Assembly: GCA_916610825.1 (NCBI GenBank)
Contig: OU744450.1
Span: 21,134,814-21,198,813 of the forward strand
Source: Haliclystus octoradiatus
Lineage: Eukaryota > Cnidaria > Staurozoa > Stauromedusae > Haliclystidae
Direction of reading: 5' to 3'
DNA length: 64,000 bases
Both the position numbers and the translations under genes were made by a program. The notes under the pieces were generated by a model that was not told the origin of the DNA, did not search any database, and saw nothing but the letters and a program-made list of their open reading frames with translations. This document shows, piece by piece, positions 46,701 through 57,262 of the stretch; the first letter of the stretch is position 1, and each line of letters begins with the position of its first letter.

Positions 46701-49700
46701 TCATCCGTCCATCAAGACCAGACGTAGTTATGTAGCTACACAGTAACAAGGAAAACAAATTATATAAAGAACAACGCATAGATATCGTATACAGTGAAAC
46801 CTGTATATAACAGCCAGCTACGAGAGGTAGATAAATTGACAGGTAGCCTTATAGATAGGTGTCCTTTATATACAGGTTTGATTCAATAGAAAGTACTATT
46901 TTAGACATTGCAAGAGTGACCACTATAGACAGGTGACCGCTTTATGGAGGTAACCGTTATAACAGGTTTGACTGTAATTGTTATTCATAATATTAACTTT
47001 GACTAAGGCTGGGGTTATATGGACGCATCGAACTGAATTGATTCATTCATTTGAATTAAATTTCATGATAGTGTGCTTCGTATAACACCATTTGGTTCAT
47101 CAAAATTCCTCAAAAATCATTTGGTGCGTCGAGCTAGCTCCGCACGCCAAGGCTTGACATGCGGAGCTCTTCTCCATGAATTAAATTCATCGCCGCGTTT
47201 CGCACCGAACTAAATACTTTGAATCGCGGTGCTGTGACTGAACTCCTATATCTACCTTATATGGCAATAAACCGGGGGATGTGCATATCATAAAATATTT
47301 TGAAGGATGTTTCCATGGCAAGGCGATGGAAAGAACATCGCTTTTGGAAAGTTGTTATGGTGACTTGTTTATATGATTGAAAGATGGCTAACAGGGAAGC
47401 TGATGATTTTCAAAATCATGATTTAAACCATTTAAAAACGTTTTATTATAGTCAATCACGATGCATCAGTACTAGAATTGGGGTCGCTTTTATCATAACA
47501 CGTTATTTTAATGGAAATTCGCATTTACGTTGCTCTGAGTACTATACCCTGTTAGAACCAAAACTGTTTCCCGTAAAAATGCTTGCAAACCTTTGAGATT
47601 ACTACTTCATACAGGTTTCAAACTATTGATAGGCAAAATAGAACAAAAAATTGCTGAAAATGAATAATAATGCAAACAAAACACTCTGGTTTCAAACCAT
47701 GAGGTATAATTCCAAGAAAATTAGTTCCTATCACGTGAAATTTTCGACAGTTTTAATGCTATTCGGTGTCGAACCTATTTCGAATTGAGTTTGTTGCGTC
47801 CATATAACCCCAGCCTAACACTGACTAGAAGATGCTTAGACCATACAGCAGTTATTAATTCAGACAAACTTGAAAACAATCGTTCCAAATTCTGGGATTT
47901 GTGCAATTTGGAATTTTGTGACTGCAGTAATTCTATTATACTCAAGGTGAGCATACAACCTGGTGTCTCTATTTGACTGAGCCCTGCATGCAGGAGGTTG
48001 AAACAGTTTATGTTTGTTGTTTGATGGAAATTGAAAAGCGAAGGCTTGTTTGCTTTGTATATTTGTTTGTTTATTTGTTTATATTTGATTAGATATAGTC
48101 AAAAGGTATTCATACGATTTCTGATCCAATTCTTGAATAAATACATTTTTTGAGTATTGCGCATTTTTCGACATTTTGAGTTTTGAAACTTGCTATAAAT
48201 AACCCATACTTGATGAAAATTAACCTTGAAAGTTGACCTACAAACTAATTAAGAATATACAATTCCTTCAAATAATAAATACGGTAGGCTAGACTGAACT
48301 TTATTTTGAAATGTTTCCAAATAAATGTTGGATTGGATTGATATGAAATATATCAGCGAGAAATTATTCAACTCACATATTGTATGAGATAAAACTATAG
48401 GGAGTGTTAATCGTCAACTTACAGGCCTTGGCGATCGACAGCAGCGGCAATGACAGGTCCGCGATGACACAGCATTTTAACTAGTGGTTCTTTAACTGTT
48501 GGACTCCACATTGTTACTGTACCTGCAAATACGAATGATAAAAATAGTAATAAAGATGGTATATAACCGCATTTGTCGCCCATTCAACAATGATGGCAAA
48601 CGCTCATTTACTTGAAATTTACTTTGTTTTAGCTGATATCAAAATAAGGATATAAGCTGTACTGACACATTTGCTCGGGTCCGAGCAATCGATTATACTC
48701 AAGACACTATTTAAATTGACTTGATTTTAGAAAATAAATCACACAGTGGGATAATTGTAGCATAAATGTTTATCAATATCATTGCTTTTCTTTTGATTTT
48801 TCCTGGATTTCTTGCATGGGACAATATTCAATCAAGGGTTGCCTGGCAATCCTGGGAAGGAACGCAACCTTAATATCGCAAAATCAAATCAAAAACTTTC
48901 AAGAACTTCCAACTTTAAAATAATCTTTCAAACAAAATAAATTAGCTGAGTTTCTTTCTTCTAATGATTCTGTAAACTAACCCTGCGAAAAACAGTTCAG
49001 GAGTTCATGAACAGTTCATGAACGTTCAATGGTCCTGTTCAGGAACTGTTCAGGAACCTTTACGGACAGTTCATGAGCAGTTGTTGAAAATTTGGAGAAA
49101 ATTTACTTTCATGAATTATTCATGAACTCCTGAACTGTTTTTCGCAGGGGTATACTTGTTACACTATATTCTGAATATGGAAGAAACTATATTTGCAATT
49201 TGTTTGACCTTGGACTCGTTCAGGTAGGGCATCGCAATGAGTCCCGGGAAACCGGGACTCGGAGCAAAAGTAGAGTCTCGGGAAAGAAGTTTGGGAAAAT
49301 TTTGCCGAAAATTTACATAAAATTCCAACTTTCTATGTTCATGAAATCATTATTTTTGATTTTGATTTATATTTCATTGATATTGAAAATATTTTATGAA
49401 CTGAAACCAGTTGAACTCAAATTAAAATAATATATAATAAACATATTTCAATAATTGAAGTTTTTTTGCTTTCTTTGTGTTTTTTTCAATGCACATAATT
49501 CAAAATTTCATTCGACCAGCAGCATGAAATTTGATAAACGTTGCTATGAGAGCACATCCGCTATTGTTCTAAAACAATAGAAATCGAATGGTGTTAATCA
49601 AATGGAGCGATGTTGTTTACAATTTATGTCGCTAACGTTTTTTCACTGTTTTTTTATTATCTATTTTTAAAACTTTTTAAACATCAATACAATTAGATTA

Positions 49701-52700
49701 TCACTAATGAGTTTAATTTAGAAATAATATATTCGCAAAAAATTCTTTCAGAAACAACTTTTTAACGAAATATAATGTGTCCAGAAAAAAAAAATTTGAA
49801 GAAATTTTTTCAGAAAAAATATGAATCTAGTTCGAGAACCGGGTTAGTCATTCCCTGCCATTGCGAGGCTCTACCTTCAGGGCAGTTCATTCCACTACCT
49901 GGCTATACCCAGACCAATATAAATGGGAGCCTATCATGGAAGTCACAGTTATTATTTTCATCATCATCATTATCATTTATTCAGGACATGATACGTTCAC
50001 ATAGAACTTTTTTTCACAGTAGGCCTACTGATTTCAGAACAAACTGACTCATATAGACAAGTTACACTACACAGCGAGTTAACTGCAGCAAGATTAAGCT
50101 ATAACAAACAATTATACATACCATTATAATGTCCAAGGTTTATGACAGCGTTGTATGGATTTTGCGTCATACAATCACAACGTCCTGACTTTGTTCGAAG
50201 TTCTGACACAAATTTACCAGTCGATGTATCTTGATATTTTAAAGATCCGTTGCGATCCTATTGAGACAGGCAAAACAAATGGATACTTAGTTTATTGTGG
50301 CAGTGAAGTATCCTTTCCCATGCAAAAAACAGTTTAGGAGTTCACGAACAGTTTATGAAAGTTAAAATGCCCCAAATTTTCATGAACTGTTCATGAACTG
50401 TTTTCACGGGGTCTGAGATTCTGTGTTAAAGGATACTTCACTGCCACAATAATTTCTTCGCAGGGGACTAATAGGAAATTTTAAAAAGGGCATTATACTT
50501 CCTCATAAAATTTGATAACACAGATACAGTGTGTATTGTAGGCATCAAGACTCAAAGTTTCACAATGAATTAATGAAATGTTACATTGTAGATAGCCTGC
50601 TCAACAGTATAAACGAAAATTACTAGATTCTGATTGGCTTAGAGGCAAGAAGTTGTAATCAAGCTTTTAAAGAATGAAAATTGTGAAAAAGTAGTATGCT
50701 GTCCAAAGTGATAAACTGCTCAATAAGTGAAATTGAAATGTGCATTGGTAAAGAAAATAATTTGGAACTAGGCAAAAGGGAAGATAGATTATCACAATAA
50801 ATAACTATTCACAGGTATAATTATTTAGCTAGCACTATATCATATATTGAATCTGAATGGTGTCATGAACCTACCGCTGTTGCAAGTAGGAAATGATAAG
50901 GTAAGAATTCTAAACGGTTAACATCAAGGTGTTTCTTCAGGCAATGCAATTCCATGCCGGTGTTGTCGTAAATGTAAACGTGTTTCTTTTGTGCCACTGC
51001 AAACATTGTCTCCTGGTGCAACCATCTAATTGAAAAATAATACATTACACATAAATACAATAGGGACATAGGATTGACTCATAAAAAATTAAAACTCAAC
51101 ATTACTACCACTAACTTGTTGTACTAAGTGCCTTGATTACTTTGCCATGCTTTGTTTAAGGATAAACAGATTAGGCTAGTATTCCGTTGAGAAATAAGCA
51201 TTAAAAAAATGAGAATTTCAAATCTTGAAATGAAAGTTAAGTGGCGTCTGACTGTAAAATTTCTACCAAACCGAGTGAGCGCAATAAGATAACCACAACT
51301 ATCGAGCATTCGTTTGTAAGACAAAATATTTGAAAATCGTTAGGGGTGGGTCGATTCAGATTTTTTCATAATTGATTAATCGAGGACAAGAATCGATTCA
51401 GAATCGATTAATCGTTTGAAAACAATAGACCTATTGTTTTTCCTAGTTTTCTATGTCATTAGCTGGTGAAAGTTTGAAAATTTCATACGGCTTTTGTATT
51501 TCATTTCTTCCTGAAATTAGTCATTATAAAGTTTACATGAATGGCGTTTTCCTTGTGAAATAAATAAAATGAATTCACTTCAAATATGTTTGATTATCTC
51601 ATTGTGTTAATTTGTATTTCACTTATCAATTTTTTTCCTTGTGTGTTTTTGTTTTTCGTAAGCGCTAATATATTTCGAATTTTCAATACCATTTTCTTCA
51701 TTGAAAAAATAGAATAACATGCAAATACTGAATCAATGATGAAACTATTAATTATTCCAAAACAATTTGTGTTTAGGTTAGAATTAAGAGCATAAATTTG
51801 AATGATTTGAACTAAAATAAACTGTTCTTACCCTCACATGTTTTCAAATATGTTTTTATCATAACGCTGGAAAGGAGATGACCTCTTGATGATAACAAAA
51901 GACCATATCAGAAATAGTGTCAAATGGCGTGGCAAATAATTAACTGAGTTAAATTACAATGCTTTGCGATGTAACTTACGATCTATTCAAAGAACTTTTA
52001 ATTGCAAAGGAATAAATCAAAGGAGCTTTGTTTTCAATAAATAAGATCTACATTTAGAAAGAACAGAGCACGATATAAATAATAAACTATTTTATTGTAC
52101 AAAAAAACGCTAAAGCAACAAAAAAATTTTTTACGATTAATCGATTCAAAATTTCATAATCGATTCATGAAAACATAATCGATTAATCGATAAATCGGAC
52201 CCACCACTAAAAATCGTGTTGTTGTTAGGGACAAATGGTCGAAAGTTGTGGTGATCTTGTCGCGCTCACTCCTCGTGATAGAAATTTTACATTACGCCGT
52301 TATTTAACTTTCGTTCTCTGTTTTTCAAATGCTTATTTCTCAAAAAATAGTTATCTGTTTATGATAACAACTTGGCAAAGTAATCAAGTTGTCATAACAA
52401 TTTTTGTCACTAAACATTAATTTTCATTTTGAAAAAGTTTTCACCTTCTCCTGTGATTCCTTTCCTGTTTTACGATATTAACCTCATCATTGGTGTATAG
52501 ACCAATAATTGGTGTATAGGCCCTTTGGCCTTTTACTAGTGACTTTCAGCATTAATTAAAGGCATTTACGATAATCCGGTTGAAAAATGCAGCCTCCATA
52601 TTGGTTATTCTGTAAGAGGATCCAATAAATTCTGCTGGGTAGCACTTCAAATTGGAAACAATTCCATTATTCTGCAAATAGGTTTTTCAAATTATTAATT

Positions 52701-55700
52701 TGTAACATGCTTTTGATCATACTAACAGTAAAACCTGTATATAACAGCCAGCTACGAGGTAGATAAATTGACCATTATAGACAGGTGGCCTTTATATACA
52801 GGTTTGATTCAATAGAAAATACTATTTTAGACATTGCAAGAGTGACCACTATAGACAGGTGGCCGCTTTATAGAGGTGACCGTTATAACAGGTTTGACTG
52901 TAATATAAAAGAGCTTCAAACTAATTCTCAAATTACGGTATACCATGCTAGGTACATCAGACATTTAATTGGGGCCTTACTTGACATCTCGTACAGTTTC
53001 TTTGACGTGAAATTCACATTTAAGTTTCTTTGAGGACCAATCCAACGCAGCAATATGTCCTTTATTACCACCGATCAATAGAAATCTGATAAGCAAATAC
53101 ATAAAAATAAATTTGTTCAAAATATAACATTTTTCAAACTTTTATCAAAATAACATTGCCAAAAAATAATGTTGATCTTCTGCTGCTATTTTAATACTGA
53201 AATGTTTATTTAGAACTTTATTAAAACAATCTTAATAGGCCTAATTGGATTTTTTCTTTATTAGTATTAAAAACTTTTGATAAGAAGACTAGTGATGGAA
53301 TCACGGTCCGGCCGGCTCACGTCTAAAATAGGCTCGACTCTTGTACATTCTATCGCCTGTCTTCTTCTTCTTATTATTATTTACAGGGGACTACCTTTAA
53401 TTAGGCTGAGTTAAACTTCATCCATTGTGATGACACACAGTCAATGACCCAGGGCAGACACAGTGCAGTAAGTAACCTGGGTTACAGGAGCTAGGGCCAG
53501 GTAGCATGCGTACAGATTCATCTCACACGCAAACAGCATGTGAAGTCGATGCAGCGATTGGCTTTTCTTGGTTGAACACATGCTTTGCCGTGGGTGTGCA
53601 AATGATGACCTTATAAGGAAGCCATCACATGGAGGTCAAATTAGGCGGAAGGTAAGGAATTATCTAATTCATTTTTGATTGGAATTTGCTAGCTAGCCAC
53701 GCAATTTACTAACGTCTTGCTAGCCATTTATATATATTTTGTAGCTTGCGCAGTATGCCTGACAGACTGGAAATAGCCAAGATGCTAGTCTTTCTGTCAG
53801 TCAACCGACTCCCAGTCAGCCAACACCGGCTTATTTCATATTGTCAGCTGAAGAACGTTGAGCCACTGCCAAGCACTTGGAGGAAATGATGATGACTGGC
53901 ACTGGCAACTCTAATCAAGCTCCAGTTGTTGTGGAAGAGAGTGTCACTGGCCCGGTTCATGATGCAGGAGTTCCGCCGATTGGCAAAGTTGAGCCATTAA
54001 CGTGTGTCTCAAATTTCTACTGGCAAAATTGATGCCCTATGTTACTAGTCAATGGACTGGCCCCCATGAGTTGTCGCACTTACGCCTCTGCTCAACGCAA
54101 GTTCCTCGACATTTCAAAGATTATGGGACAACATCAACCTCTACCGACGGCACAAAACACCTTATGTCTGTTCACATCAAACCTTTCAAAATACTTGAAG
54201 CCACCTTCAGTCAAAGTTTACTTAGCAGCGATTTACTCTCTACACATTGAACAAGGTTTCCCAGATCCTCTGGCTAATTGCTTACAGCTTCATAGAGTAG
54301 TCCAGGGTATTCAAAGGACCATGGGTCAGGACCCTGAAAGCAAGACTGCCTAATTACACCGTCTCTGCTACAAACCATCCGCAATTCATTGGATTTGTCA
54401 ACTCCTGACGATAAGATGTTCTGGGCTGCATTCACACTGGCATATTTTGGAATCTTGAGAGCAGCAGAGTTCACCATCCCTAACTTAGCAAGCATCTCCT
54501 TGTCACACCATTCGCAAGCAACTGACCTATCGATCGACAATCATTGCAATCCAACATGCCTTAGAGCTCTCATCAAGGTCTCAAAGGTGCATTCGCCGTA
54601 CGTCTAATTCGCTGTGTTCCATGACTGCCATGTCTGCTTATCTAGGTCAAAGAGGCAACAGTCCAGGTCCTCTATTTATGTCGCATCGGGTATACCTCTT
54701 AACACAGGATAGTTTGATGTCGCAACTTCGCACAATACTCAGAAACGCCAAAATACCTGGTAATTTTGCAAGCCACAGTTTTAGGATTGGAGTATCTACA
54801 ACAGCAGGACTCAATGCCTGATTACATGATCAAAGCGTTGGGAAGATGGAATAGCCAAGCGTATACAATGTATACAAGGTCCTCACCTGCAGCACTGGCA
54901 GGCATGTATCGACTTCTGGCATAGGTAAGTTTTTTTCTTCTCTTGTTATACATGTATCCACAGGGTGCTTGGACAAGTCTGGTGGAAGTTCAGGTTCTCT
55001 GTCTCTCTCTCCAAGCACATTGGAGCTTTGAATGTCTCCCACCAAACAAAGAACCAAATGCCAACACTCATCAATGGGATGAGTTTAAAATCACATTATA
55101 TGGATAGTAGCCTTGATCTCCTCCACCCCACAGCAGTTATTTCATCACTCGAAAAAAACAATTTTAATTCAAGTCATCTTATAGTCCTGTCCTAATACTC
55201 CTTTCACTATCCCTACAGCCCAGAAAGTAGACTTGAACATTAATTTTTCTGAAAATCAAATATAATGATGATAAATTATAACTGTTAAGCAAAGTAAAGA
55301 TGGCAAAAAAACTATTTTAAAGAATGTTGTTTTCACAATGTTAGCCTATATACCAAGTTAGAATCTCTAAAAGTATAGCCAGCATTAAATCAACTTACTT
55401 TCCATTCCGAGTGTAATTCATTCTATATGGTCCAAAAGTATCCATTTTCAAATCGAAAAGCTGAAATTAATGACAAATATAATCAGTCAACCAGGGCCTA
55501 TAGAATGACAGGGGCTTATGCTGACCAATTCTGAACTTTGTTATCATTATAAGTCAGATGATAACCACCTTTTGTGCACTGGTAATGTCTACTTCAGCAG
55601 CAATTTGTTTCTGTTTGAATCTGTGTGTTTTTTCAAATTCTTCTGCTTCGAGGTATCTGAAACAAAGTTAGAGCATAAATCAAATATAATACAGTGAAAC

Positions 55701-57262
55701 CTGTATATCACATCCATCTATGAGAGGTACAAAAAATTGATCACTATAGACAAGTGACTTTTATATACATCGCTGATTCAATAGAAAATATTAACTTAGA
55801 CATACCAAGAGTGACCACTATAGACAAATGATTGTTATTACAGGTTTGACTGTCATATAGTATTTTTGGTCATCCATAAAGTACATGGTCAGTTAAGGGA
55901 ACAGGGGAGCCATACCAAAAGCGTTAAAGTATAATGTATTTTCAATCCCTCTGGGCTACAAGCAGGCTACACATTTTGAAAGATTATAGATGCTAAGTTT
56001 GCTTACTCAAATTAGTATTAGCAACATTTAAGCAAGTTTATTTTAGGCTACATATAACATATATTATTAAGTCATTAAAATAACCTTCCTATTTTTGGGC
56101 CTCACTACAATATTTGACACCAGGCTACTGCTATCATTTCGGTACAAATCGCATACCATCTAACAACATATAATTGTCTAGACACTAACTGCTTCAAAAG
56201 TGAACATATAGGATACTAACCCTGATTCTTCAGGCAATAGAAGCTCCGCTCTTGCAGCTTGTCGCACAGCATCTTTAAAGTCTTTCTCGTCTCTTTGAAC
56301 ATCATTTCTAAGCTTTCTGTCTCTAACTTTCTATAAAATAAATAAATAAAATCCAGTACCCTATAATAGTCATAAAAGGTTTCAAACAATTCACTTTGCC
56401 GAGATCTCGGGTGCGCAACATCAAATACTTTGTTGACGTTTGACCGTAAAATATCTGAATATCGTTGAACCTCGGGTGCGCCATTGCCATAATCTGCAGA
56501 CTGGACATAATATATATCAAGCACAGCTTTATCCGTAGTAGGCTTTGGCTCGCAGCAGCTCAGCTCAACCTGGCCCCCTGATTCCTGTAGGAGACACTAG
56601 ACAGAATATCCAGACTGCTCAGTTTGTAATTTGTGCGACTAATTTATTCATCACCTTTTAATTATTATTCATCAGCTAATTAAATCATCTTTTTGTGCGG
56701 CTGGATCTGGAAGCACCATTTTTGTAACTTTTCACATGTCCTGCGGTTGGATTTAGTTGAAAACGTATAGAAAATGGTAATACCAAGACAAAATGTGCGG
56801 CCAGAATAGTTCCACATCAATATTGAAATTCTTGTTCTGCGGCCAAGATCTTAGCCGCAGACAGCAAAATCTGCAGTCTTCTGACAGAGTGACAGGATAT
56901 GCTATATATAATTTATAAACAAATTAAATAAACAGGGTAAGTAATATACTTACACTTGGTCTCACTTTCTTTCCTCTGCGATATTTTTTAATTTTATCAG
57001 GATCTATGACATATTCCTCTACCACAGATTGACTTCCTTTGATTCGTTTGCCATCAGAAGACGATGCATTATTTGAACCAAGAGTACTAGATTCTACACT
57101 TTTACTTCGTTTTTTATTGGCTCTTTCCTACAAATATCCATAAAATTATTATTGAGATGCGATATGTACATGTCAAAGAGTAATTTTATTTCTAAAATTT
57201 CTGACCTGGTAAAAGTTAAGAGTATCAATTTCTCCCTCGGTATTATCGTCATCAACCGCCAT
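37776..57262 (-). CDS. WDR46: WDR46 (BING4/Utp7) WD-repeat nucleolar protein, 14 exons, 569 aa
   Basis: Exons in order: 57262-57206, 57127-56954, 56330-56221, 55656-55569, 55460-55399, 53085-52981, 51025-50875, 50257-50122, 48522-48423, 46735-46582, 42496-42251, 39268-39170, 38430-38332, 37904-37776. All introns are GT-AG and phases agree throughout (570 codons with TAG). The N-terminus is Lys/Arg-rich; residues 78-140 hold the [17 protein letters not shown] block. WD-type repeats span about residues 150-380 (for example [43 protein letters not shown]). The BING4 C-terminal domain follows ([34 protein letters not shown]). A basic tail ends in ALDRFKK. Length is close to the human protein (about 610). 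Family knowledge: a component of the small-subunit processome, needed for 18S rRNA maturation in the nucleolus. Large introns 10 and 11 contain other ORFs. Confidence 0.96.
37905..39169 (-). other. WDR46 introns 12 and 13
   Basis: Apart from exon 13 (38332-38430) and a degraded hAT-MITE-like stretch near 38975-39020, followed by pogo-MITE-like text at 39050-39120, no feature was recognised. Confidence 0.45.
39269..40231. other. WDR46 intron 11, distal part
   Basis: No repeat family or gene was recognised besides the 3' flank of the coiled-coil gene. Confidence 0.4.
40232..40421 (-). repeat. Tandem duplication of the coiled-coil gene's C-terminal segment
   Basis: 47-bp copies lie at 40375-40421 (inside the ORF) and 40293-40339 (after the stop), identical at 42 of 47 positions. 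The second copy lies in the +1 frame relative to the gene and reads [20 protein letters not shown], continuing open to a TAA at 40232-40234, so it keeps coding capacity for the same basic motif plus a new tail. Confidence 0.8.
40341..41246 (-). CDS. Nested intronless coiled-coil protein, 301 aa
   Basis: A single uninterrupted frame lies entirely inside WDR46 intron 11, on the same strand. Residues 1-130 are basic and contain two similar blocks ([17 protein letters not shown] and [16 protein letters not shown]), a short internal repeat. Residues about 140-250 form a heptad-rich coiled coil ([19 protein letters not shown] and following). The C-terminus carries [18 protein letters not shown] and an E-box lie 116-149 bases upstream of the ATG, so the gene probably has its own promoter. 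A diverged copy of the C-terminal segment lies just beyond the stop. No known family was recognised. The intronless structure could reflect an old retroposition, but no poly(A) tract is obvious at its end. Confidence 0.7.
   Translation of the reverse strand: MSSNKNISDSKNSVEDKVKEVRPRIFSRRLTLHCERLKAERLEKKRLLEEKASESHDAVKVKTMKNRYSVLPDIARCVADARKNDQMGKPTKECCVKPRRLTPRNSSVKKGTHFNVLPRIAKANTEANDSDYQIRKPKLNNNEILLESKINVLKNKVTRLEKENQVYKKVEQLKKEVRSLEKDNQFTRNILKELIKDAKSICAENENVTKQLIGADEQLRNDVIKMAQTKAILDTLHYENVIMKRGCTNDKIMNSKLFFKDDGIVVPQPPVQLKPDGNATFARRRRYRMMRQVCDHIEEEQ
41362..41395 (-). promoter_or_regulatory. CRE plus E-box upstream of the nested coiled-coil gene
   Basis: TGACGTCA at 41362-41369 and TCACGTGA at 41388-41395 lie 116-149 bases upstream of the ATG at 41246. 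Both are palindromic and resemble the death-receptor promoter pair. Confidence 0.5.
41396..42250. other. WDR46 intron 11, proximal part
   Basis: No coding signal. A short tract of CGACCGATTGGTCGATG-like inverted text occurs near 42060-42130. Confidence 0.4.
42860..42960. repeat. Pogo-MITE-like fragment
   Basis: Repeated GGTCACCTCTATG/AAGGTTACCTCTAT units resemble the interior sub-repeats of the 46792-46974 family. No termini are left. Confidence 0.4.
43391..43451. repeat. Short palindrome
   Basis: Arms 43391-43413 and 43430-43451 (ACCAAGATATTATAATAGAA and near-complement) form a hairpin with a 16-base loop. Confidence 0.6.
44357..44782 (-). CDS. Nested acidic ORF, 141 aa, unknown function
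   Basis: Lies in WDR46 intron 10 on the same strand. The protein is acidic with an Asp run ([22 protein letters not shown]) and no signal peptide or membrane helix. The frame is open upstream for another 37 codons to an AG (CAAGTAG before AAACATATAAC), so this may instead be the last exon of a spliced transcript. A TATATAAAT box lies at 44901-44893, about 110 bases upstream of the ATG, which suits an independent promoter. No family was recognised. Confidence 0.4.
   Translation of the reverse strand: MTKVANEEISNRRQPLIGLNYHKDEICNGNLPMQATALLNVGSDVADSTHLLQSIFRNYGDDVSIENHTDDHKIQEVKHEDDDDEQLHMFLRQTKQSQRRMAICHDGSIEASLQIDIFRSMMSVSDGEGTANSIAIVSEKF
44892..44902 (-). promoter_or_regulatory. Possible TATA box of the acidic ORF
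   Basis: CTATATAAATG on the minus strand lies about 110 bases before the ATG at 44782. In AT-rich DNA such a match can arise by chance. Confidence 0.3.
45183..45831. mobile_element. Long foldback element in WDR46 intron 10
   Basis: Arms 45183-45459 and 45551-45831 are inverted repeats of about 280 bp with a 91-bp spacer. Ends are TAGTCGAAACC and its complement. Arms share GATCTGCATTTTGATTGG and GAACGCTGGCAAGTTCC. A related one-arm copy lies at 19203-19574 in the death-receptor gene. Confidence 0.88.
46792..46974 (+). mobile_element. Pogo/Tc1-like MITE, reference copy
   Basis: Bounded by TA on each side. Termini CAGTGAAACCTGTATATAAC and GTTATAACAGGTTTGACTG form imperfect inverted repeats. 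The interior contains two related units around GACCACTATAGACAGGT. TA duplication with CAGT ends fits the pogo/Tc1-mariner group. Other copies: 30488-30661, 52726-52900 and 55692-55852, plus several decayed ones. It lies 56 bases upstream of WDR46 exon 10, in intron 9. Confidence 0.8.
47006..47816. mobile_element. Non-autonomous DNA element with perfect 22-bp inverted termini
   Basis: Left end 47006-47027 begins AGGCTGGGGTTATATGG and the right end 47795-47816 is its exact complement. The 811-bp interior has no long ORF but is unusually CG-rich around 47120-47230. A clear target duplication could not be fixed. A relative lies in reverse at about 29748-30035. It is in WDR46 intron 9. Confidence 0.75.
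48981..49149. repeat. Foldback MITE of the GTTCATGAAC family, copy 2
   Basis: Termini CCCTGCGAAAAACAG and CTGTTTTTCGCAGGG are perfect inverted repeats, continuing through TTCAGGAGTTCATGAA. The interior is rich in GTTCATGAAC and GTTCAGGAAC palindromes. It lies in WDR46 intron 8. Confidence 0.85.
50293..50451. repeat. Foldback MITE copy 3 within a second palindrome
   Basis: A GTTCATGAAC-family copy (about 50317-50413) is flanked by perfect 24-bp inverted arms at 50293-50316 and 50428-50451 (TATTGTGGCAGTGAAGTATC and complement). It begins 36 bases upstream of the WDR46 exon 8 acceptor, in intron 7. Confidence 0.75.
51119..52406. mobile_element. Foldback element with a hAT element inserted in its loop
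   Basis: Outer arms 51119-51322 and 52228-52406 are diverged inverted repeats (shared blocks CTTGATTACTTTGCCA, GAGAAATAAGCATT, GTAAAATTTCTA). The hAT element at 51341-52209 occupies the loop. It lies in WDR46 intron 6. Confidence 0.75.
51341..52209. mobile_element. Non-autonomous hAT element, 869 bp
   Basis: An 8-bp duplication AAAATCGT flanks it (51333-51340 and 52210-52217). Termini TAGGGGTGGGTCGATT and complement of TAGTGGTGGGTCCGATT match, followed on both sides by ATCGATTAATCGATT-like sub-repeats. No transposase ORF. Duplication length and ends fit the hAT superfamily. Confidence 0.85.
52726..52900 (+). repeat. Pogo-like MITE copy in WDR46 intron 6
   Basis: Starts CAGTAAAACCTGTATATAAC and ends GTTATAACAGGTTTGACTG, followed by TA. 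It ends 80 bases before WDR46 exon 6. Confidence 0.8.
53086..55398 (-). other. WDR46 intron 5
   Basis: Mostly occupied by the recombinase pseudogene and its flanks (about 53380-55200), which are more GC-rich than the surroundings and probably belong to the same inserted element. Confidence 0.5.
54030..54924 (+). pseudogene. Tyrosine-recombinase pseudogene (Crypton/DIRS-like)
   Basis: Lies antisense in WDR46 intron 5. In three frames it reads a core-binding part ([32 protein letters not shown]), then a catalytic part: ILRAAEF with the first Arg, [16 protein letters not shown] with the H-x-x-R pair, [15 protein letters not shown] with the nucleophile Tyr. The order Arg...His-x-x-Arg...Tyr is diagnostic of tyrosine recombinases of mobile elements. 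In-frame stops (for example after DPESKTA) and frameshifts show it is dead. No reverse transcriptase was seen nearby, which favours a Crypton-like element or a fragment of a larger DIRS/Ngaro element. Confidence 0.8.
55692..55852 (+). repeat. Pogo-like MITE copy in WDR46 intron 3
   Basis: Starts CAGTGAAACCTGTATATC and ends TTACAGGTTTGACTG. More diverged than the copies at 46792 and 52726. Confidence 0.75.
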
